DNA from: Paulinella micropora
Lineage: Eukaryota > Cercozoa > Imbricatea > Euglyphida > Paulinellidae
DNA: 64,000 bases
Direction of reading: 5' to 3'
NCBI GenBank assembly: GCA_019918135.1
Contig: WBZZ01002355.1
Location: 1-64,000 of the forward strand
Of the stretch, positions 19,681-30,100 are shown in pieces (the stretch's first letter is position 1; every line of letters starts with the position of its first letter). Both the position numbers and the translations under genes were made by a program. The notes beneath the pieces were generated by a model. It did not search any database. It was not told the DNA's origin and worked only from the letters and a program-made list of their open reading frames with translations.

Positions 19681-19892
19681 TATTCTCCTGTCACGCTCAC
19701 GGCCGAGTTCGAGTACTGGCTGGGGATTGAGCTGACCTTTCCCCTATTCCTGGAGCTCCCTGAGCTCAGGGGAGAAGAGAGGGTGGCAGAAAAGGGATCT
19801 TTGGATACAGGGGAGGGGGGCAAGCACGATATGTCTCGGCAGATCTCCACCACCGCCGAAAAGCACCCCCGGTTTCTATTTCAGTCGCATCA

Positions 19893-20175
19893 TTATGTTT
19901 CGGGGAAGCCTTTAGCCCAAGACCAAACGAACCTGAGTATTCTGCGGTGTTCTTGGTTTGAAAACTCTAGGCGGGGTGGCTGCTTGTAGTTTTTCCAAAA
20001 GGTAGATCCCTGCACTAGAGCCAGGGATTCTCGGCACGCGAGCGCGAGCCTGCCGGCCTCCTCTGCGCCTGTCAGGTCTCTCACCAGCGCCCAGAGATCG
20101 TCGGGAAGTTTGAGCAGCCAGCAAGACTGCTGGACGGCCGGCTCGTTCGGTTTGGTTTTTTTGTGTGGCCTTCAA
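19893..20175 (-). pseudogene. F-box-like fragment
   Basis: The minus strand carries LKLPDDLWALVRDLTGAEEA followed by GRLALACRESL, a good F-box helix pattern (LP.dlw..v...l). It has no ATG start and ends soon after (WSWAKGFPET). F-box segments recruit SKP1 of SCF ubiquitin ligases. As a lone fragment beside the duplicated Sel1 block it looks like a leftover of a rearrangement. Confidence 0.5.
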
Positions 20176-20426
20176 CAGCGTCGTGAACAAATCTATCTTA
20201 CTACAGACTGACACGGAATGCACAAGGTACAGAATATCGTACCCGTATCCACCCCGCAGATTATTCAAATTTTGCTTGGAATTCCTGCAAGAGATCAGTT
20301 TGATTGTTTTTTGTGCAGGGGTTTGTTGGTGCGACATAAAAAAGCAGTTCTTCGCCAAGAAAGAAAAACTGTTTATTAAATCAAACACTAGACCAACGAA
20401 GTTCTCAACAAAAGGTTTTGCTTGGT

Positions 20427-21677
20427 TTAGGTCTTGCATTTTTTGGCCGGGGGCTCAGCCGCAGCGGCGGTGTCTCCGAAGATTGCGCCGCGCCTCTGTG
20501 CGACGTAGAGCCTCACTTTCTGGGCGGCCCTGAGGACGCCATTTTGCGCCGCCAGCAGGTAGTATTTGTAGGCCTGTGCGTCGTCGCGAAGCACGCCGTG
20601 CCCGAGGCTGTAGCACAGACCGAGCCGGTATTGGGCCTCTGCGTTGTGTGGAGCCGCCCGCCGGTACAACATGGCTGCTTTTTTCTTGTTTATGCGGACG
20701 CCCGTACCGTTAGCGTAGCATTTGCCGAGCCTAAATTGCGCGTCTGCGTTGTTCAGTGCGGCCGCCCTCTGATACCATTTGACAGCCTTAGGAAGGTCCC
20801 GCGCCACGCCAAGCGCATTTGCGTAACAGACTCCTAGGTTATACATGGCAGGCGTGTGCCCCAGCTCGGCCGCCTGCTGGTACCAGTCGACTGCCTTGGG
20901 CAAATCCTGGACCACGCCGCGCCCGCCGGCGTAAAATTGCCCCAGGTTAGTCTTAGCCGCTGCGTAGTTCTGAGCGGCGGCCCGCCGGTACCATTCAAGT
21001 GCCTTGGCGCTGTCTTTGGGGACGCCGAGCCCGCAGCTGTAACAGACTCCTAGGGCGCATTGCGCAGCCGCATAGTTTTGTTTCGCCGCCCGTTGGTAAT
21101 ATTCGAGGGCCTTGGCGCAATCTTCGGGGACGCCGACCCCGTCCGCGTAACAGCGTCCCAGCCTGAATTGCGCTTCTGCACAGTTTTGCTGGGCCGCCCG
21201 GCGGTAATATTCGAGGGCCTTGGCGCTATCCTGGGGGACACCGATTCCATCTGCATAGCACTGTCCCAACCGCAATTGTGCAGCTGCATGGTTTTGTTCG
21301 GCGGCCTGCCGGTAACACTCCGCCGCCCTAGCGCTGTTTTTGGGCACGCTGAATGCTTGTGCGTAACACAGCCCCAGAAAGAATTGCGCATCCGCGTTTT
21401 TTTGTTCGGCCGCCTGGCGGTACAACTAAACTGCTTTAACCTCGTCCTTGACCACGCCGAGCCCGCTGGCGTAACAGCATCCCAACCTAACCTGTGCCCC
21501 CGCGTCGTTTTTGTCGGCCGCCTCTCTGTACCATTGGACCGCTTGGACGTAGTCCTGACATTCGCCCAGGACGTAGGAATCGCCCAAGTCGCGAAGCGTA
21601 CTCGGTGGCAAAGACGGTGGCTCGGGCGGGCATGCTTGCTGGTCCCAAAGAATGCGCCGCCTCATTGGAGAAGTCAC
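20427..21677 (-). pseudogene. Sel1-like repeat gene, long copy of the duplicate pair, interrupted
   Basis: Two open pieces in line (20427-21425 and 21426-21677) together cover the same ends as the gene at 14739-15476 plus five more Sel1 units, such as AQLRLGQCYADGIGVPQDSA and AQFRLGRCYADGVGVPEDCA. The five extra units are close to each other in sequence, a sign of recent repeat expansion. About one break is seen. Flanking DNA on both sides is shared with the short copy. The long form is probably ancestral because its unit phase explains the short copy's junction. Confidence 0.75.
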
Positions 21678-21729
21678 TCTTCGGATGACTTAGAGAGCAA
21701 AAAATAGGCAGACTTTTTTTCGGAGCCCG

Positions 21730-22019
21730 TAAGGGGGGGGGGGGGGCGCCCCTCTTTTCTCTTCCCCTCTCTTGCGTCGTCCCCCCTCCCTCTTAGGTTC
21801 CTTCCTCTCCCCCCTCCTCTTCCCCTTATCCCTCTCGCTAATTTCTTTTCTAGTCAATTCGCTTTTCTTGGGCACTTTTTCCGGGATAAAAACGCATTTG
21901 CAAAAAAAAAGTACAGATTTTTTTTTACTGAAAGTTGCAGCTGAGTTTGGCATGATAAACTAATTTTCTGCCAATACTAAACTCTCCTTTCTCCCCCCCC
22001 CCCCCCCCACACCAGCTTG
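21730..22019. other. Low-complexity spacer
   Basis: G and C runs (21735-21747, 21990-22007) and C+T-rich DNA; nothing else recognised. Confidence 0.5.
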
Positions 22020-22787
22020 CTAGCTAGCGCGGGCCTGCGCTAGCGGGGCTTGTATGTAGGGCGCGTAGCTAAACCAGTAATTCATAAAGTCTGCAATTAG
22101 CGAGTCGCTCTTTCTGGCCTGGGCAAGCGACAGCTGTTGTAGAGTCCAGCCCGAGATCCCCGCGGCTGTTGTTGCTGGGAGGAGAGACGACGACGGCGAC
22201 GACGACGCGATGGGTGGGTAGCGCCGGCAAAGGCCGCTGGCTAGTAAAGAGGCAGGTAGGCACCGCAGCACGATGCTTGAATTAGCTAGACTGTTCCAAG
22301 CCTCTAGGAAGGGCCCGCCGTCGCTTCGTTGTGTCAGAATTTGCCACAAACGAACACAGAAAGCGCGCTGTGCCCCGCCGGGCTGTCGCGCGGCGCGGAA
22401 CAAGGGCTTGATCAGCACTTGGAGCACCGCGCGCGTGGCCTTTCCCCCGTCGTCATGGTCTGGGGGTGCTGGCTCGGGCTGCTCTGCCGAGAGGGAGCTA
22501 TCCTGAACGATGGACGCCTGCATGCAGAGCGTATTAAGATACCACGAAAGAGCGTTGGCGGCCCTAAGAGACTGCGGTGACATGCAGTCGGCGTGAATCC
22601 AAGCCAGGCGCCAGGGGGGTATGGTGTGCAGGCTTTTGCTGCCTACCCGCACCCAATCTGCGGGGCACACACCCCACCAAAGCAAGCCCAACTTGTCACA
22701 ATAGCTGAGCAACCTGGCAGTGAAGTTTGCGAAGTCTGCGATGTTTTCGGTGTCTGCAGCAGCGTCCAAGAAGTCGGGTTCACGCAC
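22020..22787 (-). CDS. Unknown helical protein, C-terminal ORF
   Basis: The 255-residue ORF starts without an ATG and overlaps the end of the upstream ORF (22780-23271) by 8 bases, so the two probably derive from one gene of about 418 residues with about one interruption, though a coupled pair cannot be excluded. It is helix-rich with many tryptophans (LLSYCDKLGLLWWGVCPADW) and an acidic Ser-rich linker. It resembles in style the F-box-like unknown proteins of the window, but no domain was recognised. Confidence 0.5.
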   Translation of the reverse strand: MREPDFLDAAADTENIADFANFTARLLSYCDKLGLLWWGVCPADWVRVGSKSLHTIPPWRLAWIHADCMSPQSLRAANALSWYLNTLCMQASIVQDSSLSAEQPEPAPPDHDDGGKATRAVLQVLIKPLFRAARQPGGAQRAFCVRLWQILTQRSDGGPFLEAWNSLANSSIVLRCLPASLLASGLCRRYPPIASSSPSSSLLPATTAAGISGWTLQQLSLAQARKSDSLIADFMNYWFSYAPYIQAPLAQARAS

Positions 22788-23271
22788 GCCCTGTGATACA
22801 AGATAAGTTGCCCCTGGCTTTAATTTGCTGGCAGTGTCCCCCTCGGACTAGGCTGGTGGACGCCACGCAGAAGCCTTTCGTGGCCAGCGCGTATTGTGCA
22901 GAGGCATAGAGCAAAGAAAGCGTTAGGGAGCTGATGGCAGTGCTGGTTTGGCTCTTGTCATCCTCGTCCTGAAGTAGCAGTATCCACTCCAGTGGATCAA
23001 AGCCCTGCAACAAATCTCTGGGCTTGGCGTACAGCTTTTGCTCGGCCGGGTTGGGCAGCACGACAACAATCTCCTTGTCGTGCACGACAGACAATGTGTG
23101 AGAGGCATTAGCTAAACAAAGTTCCTTTTGGCCAGAGCCGTCGCGCTGTGACGGTTGCAATGAGTGGCACAAGATTGCCATCTTGTCGCTAGGACCGTGT
23201 CCCGGGCTACAGCAGCTCCTAAGAACGAGACGATCGACAATGCTCAGCAGATTTAGGGCTGAGCTACCCAT
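22780..23271 (-). CDS. Unknown protein, N-terminal ORF
   Basis: An ATG at 23271 opens MGSSALNLLSIVDRLVLRSC, followed by SVVHDKEIVVVLPNPAEQKL and LTLSLLYASAQYALATKGFC. There is no recognised family. The divergent neighbour at 23446 starts about 175 bp away, across a C+T-rich stretch that may hold both promoters. Confidence 0.5.
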   Translation of the reverse strand: MGSSALNLLSIVDRLVLRSCCSPGHGPSDKMAILCHSLQPSQRDGSGQKELCLANASHTLSVVHDKEIVVVLPNPAEQKLYAKPRDLLQGFDPLEWILLLQDEDDKSQTSTAISSLTLSLLYASAQYALATKGFCVASTSLVRGGHCQQIKARGNLSCITGRA

Positions 23272-23445
23272 GGCCTTTTACAAAGAATTCTCCCCCTCTT
23301 CCCATCCTTTTTCACCTGCCTCTCTTTTCCTGCGCCCTCTCGCTCTTTCCTCCCTCCCCTTTCTTTCCCCTTGTGCATCCTCTCGCCCCTCCCCCCTCGG
23401 CCCCACATTGTTTCTTTCTCCTGCTTCCCTCTCTTTCTCTCCTAG

Positions 23446-24513
23446 ATGGAAGCAGTCAGTACGTGGCCGGAGTCGACTAGGGAGCTTCTGTGGGCTTACC
23501 TAAAACATCAACACTCTGACGACAGCCGAGAGACCTGCTACGGTTGTTTGGAGGAATCTCCTCGGCAAGAGCTGGTAATACAGCCTCGTACAGCCAAGCT
23601 GAGCAGCCGGGAGGTTAAGCAATGTACCCGGTGCCTAGAACAAGGTCGCTGTCGGGACAGGTGCGTAGTGTTTGACGCGAGCGAAGCCGCTGCCAATGGA
23701 CCCGTCCTGCTGCAGTGTAGTATGGGCGTTCGCGAAGCGTACTTTCCTTTGCGCATGTATGCACTGGAGCTAGACGGCAGTTTTGCCTTTGTGCTGGTCT
23801 GCCAAAGCGTGACAGTGACGAAACAATGGAAATGCATATTTTGCAAAGACGGGCGGATTACCTCTGAGCTGGTTTTTTTTCTGCGCAACATGGCGCGCAG
23901 GGCGGTTGCTGGTGCTCTGTTTGGAGATTTGCCGTACCAGTGCCAAGAAGCCAGAAGTTTTTGGTCCTCGTGGTTCCAGGAGGCTTTGCGCGCCTACGCC
24001 CCGGTACGTGTTCCTGAGCTGCTAATCAGGCTGCGCAACTATACAGTGGCGTTGGGTTCCTACTCCCAGCATGTACACACGCAAGGGCCCTGTGGATTTT
24101 GTACCAAGGAAGCCTCTGCGAATCCGTGCGTGAGGCATCGTGCGCTTTTCAACCCCAGCACGGCGTGTTTGCTAAACGGGTGCGTCCCAAAAAAAGAAAA
24201 ATACTACATGCCCGTGGAGCTTCTGTGTGAAGTGGGGCGGTCGGCGCAGGTAGGTCTGGCGCCGCTAAATGCTTGGGGACGAGTAGAGCCTAACCAGGCA
24301 CTGCTGTACATGCCATGGCTGGAATTCTTGGTGTACGGTCGCAATCGTTCCTCCTTTTACGTAGCTTGGAAAACCGCCGCCTGGTCCAAGCTGGACTTTT
24401 GGCTTCACGCGCAGGATTACTGTACTCATGGCCGGTCATTTTTGGACGAGTGTTCGAATTACGCGCTGGCACTATATTACCACACGCCGGAGCCGAACAA
24501 GACGCCCTTGTAA
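23446..24513 (+). CDS. Cysteine-rich zinc-binding-type protein, 355 aa
   Basis: The ATG at 23446 follows a C+T tract ending CCTAG, which looks like a splice acceptor and might mark a 5' leader intron. The protein has CxxC pairs at about residues 32 (CYGC), 60 (CTRC), 129 (CIFC) and 222 (CGFC), plus HRALF and other Cys/His, so structural zinc sites are likely. The rest is mixed alpha/beta with aromatic-rich stretches (WSSWFQEALRAYAPVRVPEL). No family was recognised. Function unknown. Confidence 0.75.
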   Translation: MEAVSTWPESTRELLWAYLKHQHSDDSRETCYGCLEESPRQELVIQPRTAKLSSREVKQCTRCLEQGRCRDRCVVFDASEAAANGPVLLQCSMGVREAYFPLRMYALELDGSFAFVLVCQSVTVTKQWKCIFCKDGRITSELVFFLRNMARRAVAGALFGDLPYQCQEARSFWSSWFQEALRAYAPVRVPELLIRLRNYTVALGSYSQHVHTQGPCGFCTKEASANPCVRHRALFNPSTACLLNGCVPKKEKYYMPVELLCEVGRSAQVGLAPLNAWGRVEPNQALLYMPWLEFLVYGRNRSSFYVAWKTAAWSKLDFWLHAQDYCTHGRSFLDECSNYALALYYHTPEPNKTPL

Positions 24514-24658
24514 AGGAAAATTTCTAGTTGCAGCTTTTTCCCCTTTTTTAAAAGAAAATTTCTCTTCTTGACTGTTGTGTACAAAAAAAAAATATTGTTA
24601 AAAGGAAGTAAGTCACGGCGGGATCAAGCACGTGTGTGCAATGATTCGGTGGGCGGGT

Positions 24659-26194
24659 TTAGGTAAAAAAAAAGCTAGTAAGAGGGCTGCCTTCGTTGTG
24701 AAGGAAAAGTGTGTCGGTACAATCTTTCTCTAGCACTAACGGCGGGGCTAGATCATCATCGTCGTCGAAGGGCACGAACTGTGGCGGTGTGAATGACTGC
24801 CGCTGCTGCTGTAGTGGAGGGGCAGAGTGAGGAGGAGGGGGCGAGGGCGTGGGCGTGGACGGTGGCTGGGGCGCCAGTGCTCGCGTGCGCTGCAGCTGCC
24901 GGATCACCCAAAAACACGCAAAGATGCCCGCCCACAAAGCTATGCCTGGCGTTGCAAAGGGCGGCTGCTTTTGTTCACAGCTCCAGGCGTCCAGTGGGGT
25001 AGTACTAGCGCTGGCAATCTGCTCTATGATTATTTTTAGTTGTCTGCCAGCCGAGTCTCCCCACGGCCCGCTATACGCGGACATACTTCTTAGTTCGTCT
25101 GTGGGGGGCGTCCTTTGCGAAGCCCAGCGGTAGAGCATGTCCACACTTTGTTGCGGGGTTTGTGGACGTGGCAAGCACGAGGTATACAAGCATAATATTA
25201 TCTGGGCAAATGCATGCGTGGGGCTACCCTGCGCATACTCCAGAGACAGCCACTCGTGATCGGTCGGGGCCCACTCGCTTGTACTGCTCCATAAGTTCCT
25301 CGTACACTGTACACGCATCCCAGTGAGTAACTCGAGATTTGCAAGCGCTCGGCAAGCGCTCTGCAGCCAACCCAGCTGCAATCGTTTGTTTCCGCAGTGG
25401 ACACGCAGCAGCCGAGAAGTGGCGGCGCCTGCAAAGGGAAATACCAGAAATTCCTTGTCTAAGCCTTGGCTCACTTCGGAATAGAATCGACAGCACGTAG
25501 CCCACCAACGCGCCTGTGACAGAGATTTTGGACTGAGTTGTTCCATCCTCGTAAGAATGAGCGGGCTATTTTTTGTAAGCTGCGCGACGTATTCCCTTTG
25601 TAGTTCTAGGGCAAGCTTTCCGTGCTGCGGTAACCTCCTGGATTCGATTCTATTTATTACGTGGGACATGTGCAAGAAGCTTTGCAAAGTAAGGTTTGTT
25701 CTAATAAGCTCCATACTGCTCGGTTTTTCATACGACTCGAGGAAGAAAGGATTTTTCAAGAAATTAACCTCAAGCGCTTGTTTGGTGGCCAGACTTAGCC
25801 AACGCTCCAGCTCCGATTCTGTGTGTTTGTAAAGCCACCAGAACAGCGCGGGGTTGTTGCCCAGGGAAGCGCTGCCCGTCTTTATTTCTTTCATCTGCCA
25901 AAGGACGCACAGAATCCGAGCCTGCAGCTTAACCAACTCTCTACCGAGCGGGGGATCTTCCGTCGATGGCTGCCAAGCTTTTTCCACCCGGGCCCAGAGC
26001 TCCTCTACCAGGCTTTGGCAGGTTTTTACCGACTCCTGTTCTTGGCTGAGTCCTGTCTGTGACAGGCTTGGACAGGGTTGTCCCAACCTGTGCTCTAGTT
26101 CTGTAGACACCTCCTCTAGCCCCCGGCTATACCGTTTCTCTTCGACAACACAAAATGCTAGAAAATGCACGGGCGTGCTGTCGCGCTGCAACAT
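24659..26194 (-). CDS. Large helical protein with C-terminal membrane anchor, 511 aa
   Basis: The ATG at 26194 (MLQRDSTPVHFLAF) starts a protein with long amphipathic helices (LVEELWARVEKAWQPSTEDP). Near residue 430 is one hydrophobic segment (ALWAGIFACFWVIRQL), then a proline-rich linker and an acidic DDDDDL patch. The open frame goes on upstream into C+T-rich DNA but that part is unlikely to be coding. The layout suggests a tail-anchored or single-pass protein with a Pro-rich cytosolic tail. No family was recognised. Confidence 0.75.
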   Translation of the reverse strand: MLQRDSTPVHFLAFCVVEEKRYSRGLEEVSTELEHRLGQPCPSLSQTGLSQEQESVKTCQSLVEELWARVEKAWQPSTEDPPLGRELVKLQARILCVLWQMKEIKTGSASLGNNPALFWWLYKHTESELERWLSLATKQALEVNFLKNPFFLESYEKPSSMELIRTNLTLQSFLHMSHVINRIESRRLPQHGKLALELQREYVAQLTKNSPLILTRMEQLSPKSLSQARWWATCCRFYSEVSQGLDKEFLVFPFAGAATSRLLRVHCGNKRLQLGWLQSACRALANLELLTGMRVQCTRNLWSSTSEWAPTDHEWLSLEYAQGSPTHAFAQIILCLYTSCLPRPQTPQQSVDMLYRWASQRTPPTDELRSMSAYSGPWGDSAGRQLKIIIEQIASASTTPLDAWSCEQKQPPFATPGIALWAGIFACFWVIRQLQRTRALAPQPPSTPTPSPPPPHSAPPLQQQRQSFTPPQFVPFDDDDDLAPPLVLEKDCTDTLFLHNEGSPLTSFFFT

Positions 26195-26342
26195 CCGCAG
26201 GTTTTTTGACTTGGTTAGACCAGCACAGAATATTAGGAGGAAAAAAGAGTGGGGAAAGAGAAAATAGAGAAGGGGGGGAAGAAAGGGAGAAGGGACGGGG
26301 AGGAGGGCAGGGATGGGAAAGGAAGGGGGGAAGGAAAGCCCC

Positions 26343-26791
26343 CTAATCCCCGCGGAACCCCGTGAAATAGACTGTTCTGGTTTCCATGACCATGTCATTG
26401 CAGCTGACGCACCTAAAAATACTCTGTGAACTATCTACCTTTGCTGCACATTCGTCACAGAGCGCAGCGTGTCCGCACGGAAAGCACACGACATTTACCT
26501 CCTGTGACACACACACAACACAATAAACACGCCAAGGCGCGGCGAGTTTTTATCAGTACCTTGTCTACGCATGTTACACAAAGGAGTGGGTCAGCATTTC
26601 TGGGCTCGGCTTGTTCTAGGAATATGCCAGTCTCTTTTGCAGCCGGAGAGGACGGTGTGGGCGAACCAACTGGTCCTGATGTTGGAGCCTTGGCTGGGGC
26701 TTTTTCAGGTTGCAACCTTAGCCTCCACCTCCGCCTGGAGACGACTGATCTGCGCTCGCAACAGTCTGACAGGCAAGGGCTCTGGGTCCAT
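26343..26791 (-). CDS. IAP-type RING finger protein with a 58-bp intron
   Basis: A spliceosomal intron at 26502-26559 (minus-strand GTACTGATAAAA...GTGTCACAG) interrupts the coding. Across it the protein reads through a C3HC4 RING: CVTC, then CFPCGH, CDEC and CVSC, followed by TRTVYFTGF, the tail seen in IAP-type RINGs. RINGs of this class recruit E2 enzymes and act as ubiquitin ligases. Upstream comes a Pro/Ala/Ser linker (APAKAPTSGPVGSPTPSSP), and further up an ATG at 26791 opens a short coiled coil (LLRAQISRLQAEVEAKVAT) in another frame. How this links is not settled; a second short intron or an interruption is possible. No BIR domain is visible. Confidence 0.75.
26502..26559 (-). other. 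Spliceosomal intron, 58 bp
   Basis: The minus strand has a GT start (GTACTG), a T-rich end and CACAG acceptor. Its removal changes frame and joins the two halves of a RING finger exactly at the CVDK/EVNVV position of the IAP RING family. Its length is not a multiple of three, so retention would destroy the RING. Confidence 0.8.
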
Positions 26792-26881
26792 TTCCTTTAT
26801 TATCTGTTTGGTTTTTTGGGGTTCTGCTTAAAGAATACCACAAGCAAAATGATACACGGGCCTTGTTTTTCCCACAACTAA

Positions 26882-27178
26882 CTCTCCCCTCTCCCCTCCC
26901 CCAAAAAAAAGAGGCGCAGGGAGAAGGGGCAGGGGGGGGAGGCGCCCCCCCCCCTCCCTTGTCTTTATGTCCTTCTTTCCCTTCTACCCCCTCCCCCACC
27001 CCTCTCCCTTGAGCGAAGCGCTGGTGCTTGCAATAATTGTGAGTAAAACCCGTCGTCTTTCACCCCCCCCCTCCCTCCCTCCCTCCCTCCACCCCGGCAC
27101 CCCCCCCTCCTCTTTTCTGGCCAGTGTGTCATTTTGGGCCTCGTGGCCAAGTCCGGTAGTTAGAGAAAATCTAAACTC
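26882..27178. other. C-rich spacer
   Basis: C-runs and (CCCT)n tracts before the large ATPase gene; a GTGAGT site near 27039 might be a donor of a leader intron. Nothing else was recognised. Confidence 0.4.
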
Positions 27179-30100
27179 ATGGCCGGGAGCACCAAAGCCA
27201 GTGCACGACCCTGGCCCGAGCCAGAGGAGCTGCACGGCTTTGCAGGCTGTCACCCTTTTGAGTCAGCGTTGCAGGATGATGATGACGAGGAAGAGGTCGA
27301 GGAGCAGCAGGAGGAGAAGGAGAGAGGGCGGGACACGCTGCGAGAAGGGAAGGAAGACAAGACGTGGGAGCCCGAGATGGGAGAGACTACCCTTTTCGAG
27401 CAGAACGGGCCGAACGAACGTGGGGCAGCGCCGCCGCCGAGTGGCAGCGGTGGTGCAGAAGGAAATGTTCCTGTGGGGCTGGCTGGAGCTAAACGAGATC
27501 TGATCCGTGATGCACAGTGCTGTTTGCAGGTAACGCTGCCTTCGCGCTTCCTGTGCCGCCCGACACCGTTTGGTTCGGACGCGAGCAACGTGTTGACAGA
27601 GGGGTACAGCATGCTGGTGGCACTGTGGTGGGCGATTGCGAGCCATCCCCAGTTGCAAGGCAGCGGGTTAGGGTCGCGCGGGATCCCGCACAGTGTGAAG
27701 GCGATCTCAGTCTTGATGAACGAGAACAAGCAGGTGGTAGGGCACTCGCTGTGGCTGTGGATCAACCGGGTCGATTTTAACTTGTGTCGTTTCGTGAACA
27801 AGCTGCTGAAACACCAGGGGCAGTACCAAACGCCAGAAGAAACAGGCTGCGACTCAGAGGACGAGGATGAAGAACAAGAAGAGCCAGAGGAGGAGAAAGG
27901 TGCGACTGAGCGCGAGGAGGGTGAGCTGGTAGAAGCGGAGGCGGAGGAGGACGAGGCGAAGGGCAGTGGGCGCAGGGGGCGTCGAGGGCCAAGGGGTGGT
28001 GGTGGCGGCGGCGGCGGCAAGGGGCGGAGCTCCAGGGCCAAGACACGACCACCCTTTACCAAGTGCCCGCTGGTGCTGACGTACCGTCGAAATTTGCGGC
28101 AGGCGTGTGAGACGCTGGAGCGCTACACAAGCATGGTGAAGTACGTGCGCATCCCGCGTGACGAGGGGCAAGTACGCAGGTGCCTGCGCGACAGTGCGGG
28201 TGGTGGGCGTGTGCGCGCGGGCACAGTGCTGGACCCGGCAGTGTTTATGAAGCCCAAGTACATGCGCTTTGGGCTGCCGGCGGACGTTCTGCCGGAGCAG
28301 GTGCAGGAGGGCAGCTACTTTCGCGCTGGTGAGGGTTTTATAGTGCCGTGGCCCAACTTCTTCTGGCGTTTGCCAGGCGGGCTCCCCTGCGCGTCGTTTG
28401 CGAACCTGCGCCTGCCGTTGCCGCGCCCGACGGACCTGGTAGAGGAAGCGCCGATGCCCGAGGAAGAGTTGCTGGCGGACTTGCTGGGGCAGGCAGGTGA
28501 CAACCTGGAGCTGGCGCAGCTGCGGGCGGAGGCGCGGCGGCTGGCGCAGGAGCTGCGGCCGGCGAGTGGGGGCGGGGCAGCGGCGAACGAGGCGACGGTA
28601 CGACGCATGATGGCGGAGGGGCGCGCGCGCATCCAGGCGGAGGTGGCGGCGAAGCGCACGCAACGGGCGTGGGACGAGGAAGAGAGCGCGCACTATACTT
28701 GGCTGGAAATGCAGAAGCTGCGCCGGCGTGTGGAGCCGTTGGTTCTGAGCACGCTGGGGCGGGGCGGGGGGTGTTCGGACGCGCAGGCGGCGGCGTGGGA
28801 GCAAGTGCGCAAGGGCCGGTTGTCCCCGTTCACGCCGGGGATGAAGTTGCCACCCTCGTTCTACTCGTACCAGGCACTGCCCGTGAACAACTTGGGAGTG
28901 GCTGACTGCCAGCTGGTGCGCTTGAACACGTTGTTGGAGGCGATCTACCGGGGCCCGCTGAACGAAGAGTTCCAGGTTTGTCTGGCGGCGGCGCAGACGG
29001 CCGGGGCCGTAGGCACGTTCTTTCACCTGCTGATGTACGGCCCGCCGGGCACGGGCAAGTCGCATCTGCACCAGCTGCTGACTGAGCACTGCCTGCTGCA
29101 AGGGGCCGTGCGCGCACAGCTAGGGATGTCGGCCAAGGCGCTGGCCGGTAACTTCAACTTTACCGGGCAGGTGACGGTAATGGACGAGCTGCCCAAACAC
29201 TACCGTGGCAACCACAACCCAAACATGGAGGAGGACGACAAGACCGAGATGATCAAGGCCATGCTATGGTCCCGCAGTGTGGGATTTTCGTACATGCGCA
29301 CCGACCAGGACACCGGGCAGCGTTTCCACGAGTACACGCAGGCGCAGGTGAGCGGTTCACACCTGGTGAACACCAACACACACCCGTCCCGGTTCGCGCA
29401 GCCGTTGCGGGATCGTTTTCACACACGGTACGTGCCGGGGCGCGTCCGGCCGGGTTGTGAGGCGTGGCGCAATTTTGCGGGCGACGGCGACGACGAAGAG
29501 GCAGAAGCGCGGCGGCACGCGCTAGCGCGTTGGGTCCGGGACAATGGCGCGCTGATCACGCTGTACTATTACTTGCAGGCGCTGGGCTTTGTGTCACCCG
29601 TGAAGCTGCACGTGACCTCCACGGTCATGGAGGAGTTTTGTGTCGAGGCCATGAAGAAGGGAGTCAGGCGCCTGAACCTGCAGCGCTTCATCCACCGCCT
29701 GTGTGCCCTGATCAAGCTGGTAGCTATCCGCCGCGCCATTGAAATCGTGTTTCACTCGTCGGTGAGCCCGCTGATTGACCCGGCACTCGGTACCGATCAT
29801 GGGCTGCCGCTGGGCAGACCCCCCTCACTGGTGCAGTTTGCCTTTCTAGAGCCCTTCCTCAACGACGAAGACCCCAGCGTGATCATGCAGGCCGTCGGCC
29901 TGCTCGCACCGCAGGAGCTGCAACAGCCGCAGCAGCGCCAGGTTCTCTACAGCTTGGCAGAGGCCTTCTTCGGCCGCGCCGCCGGAGGGGGGCCGGCGCG
30001 GCGCGGCGGCCGGGGTGGTGGTGGTGACACGCGCAGCGGGCTCTACCGAGCCAGCGACCCTGCCGATGATGGCGACGGCCAGTACGACGACGACGGCGGG

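Noticed and set aside
26426-26881. 151-residue plus-strand ORF
   Set aside because: It is antisense to the RING gene, whose zinc ligands are clear on the minus strand.
27854-29101. 415-residue minus-strand open frame
   Set aside because: A shadow of the GC-rich ATPase gene: Arg/Gln/His-rich with no folded pattern.
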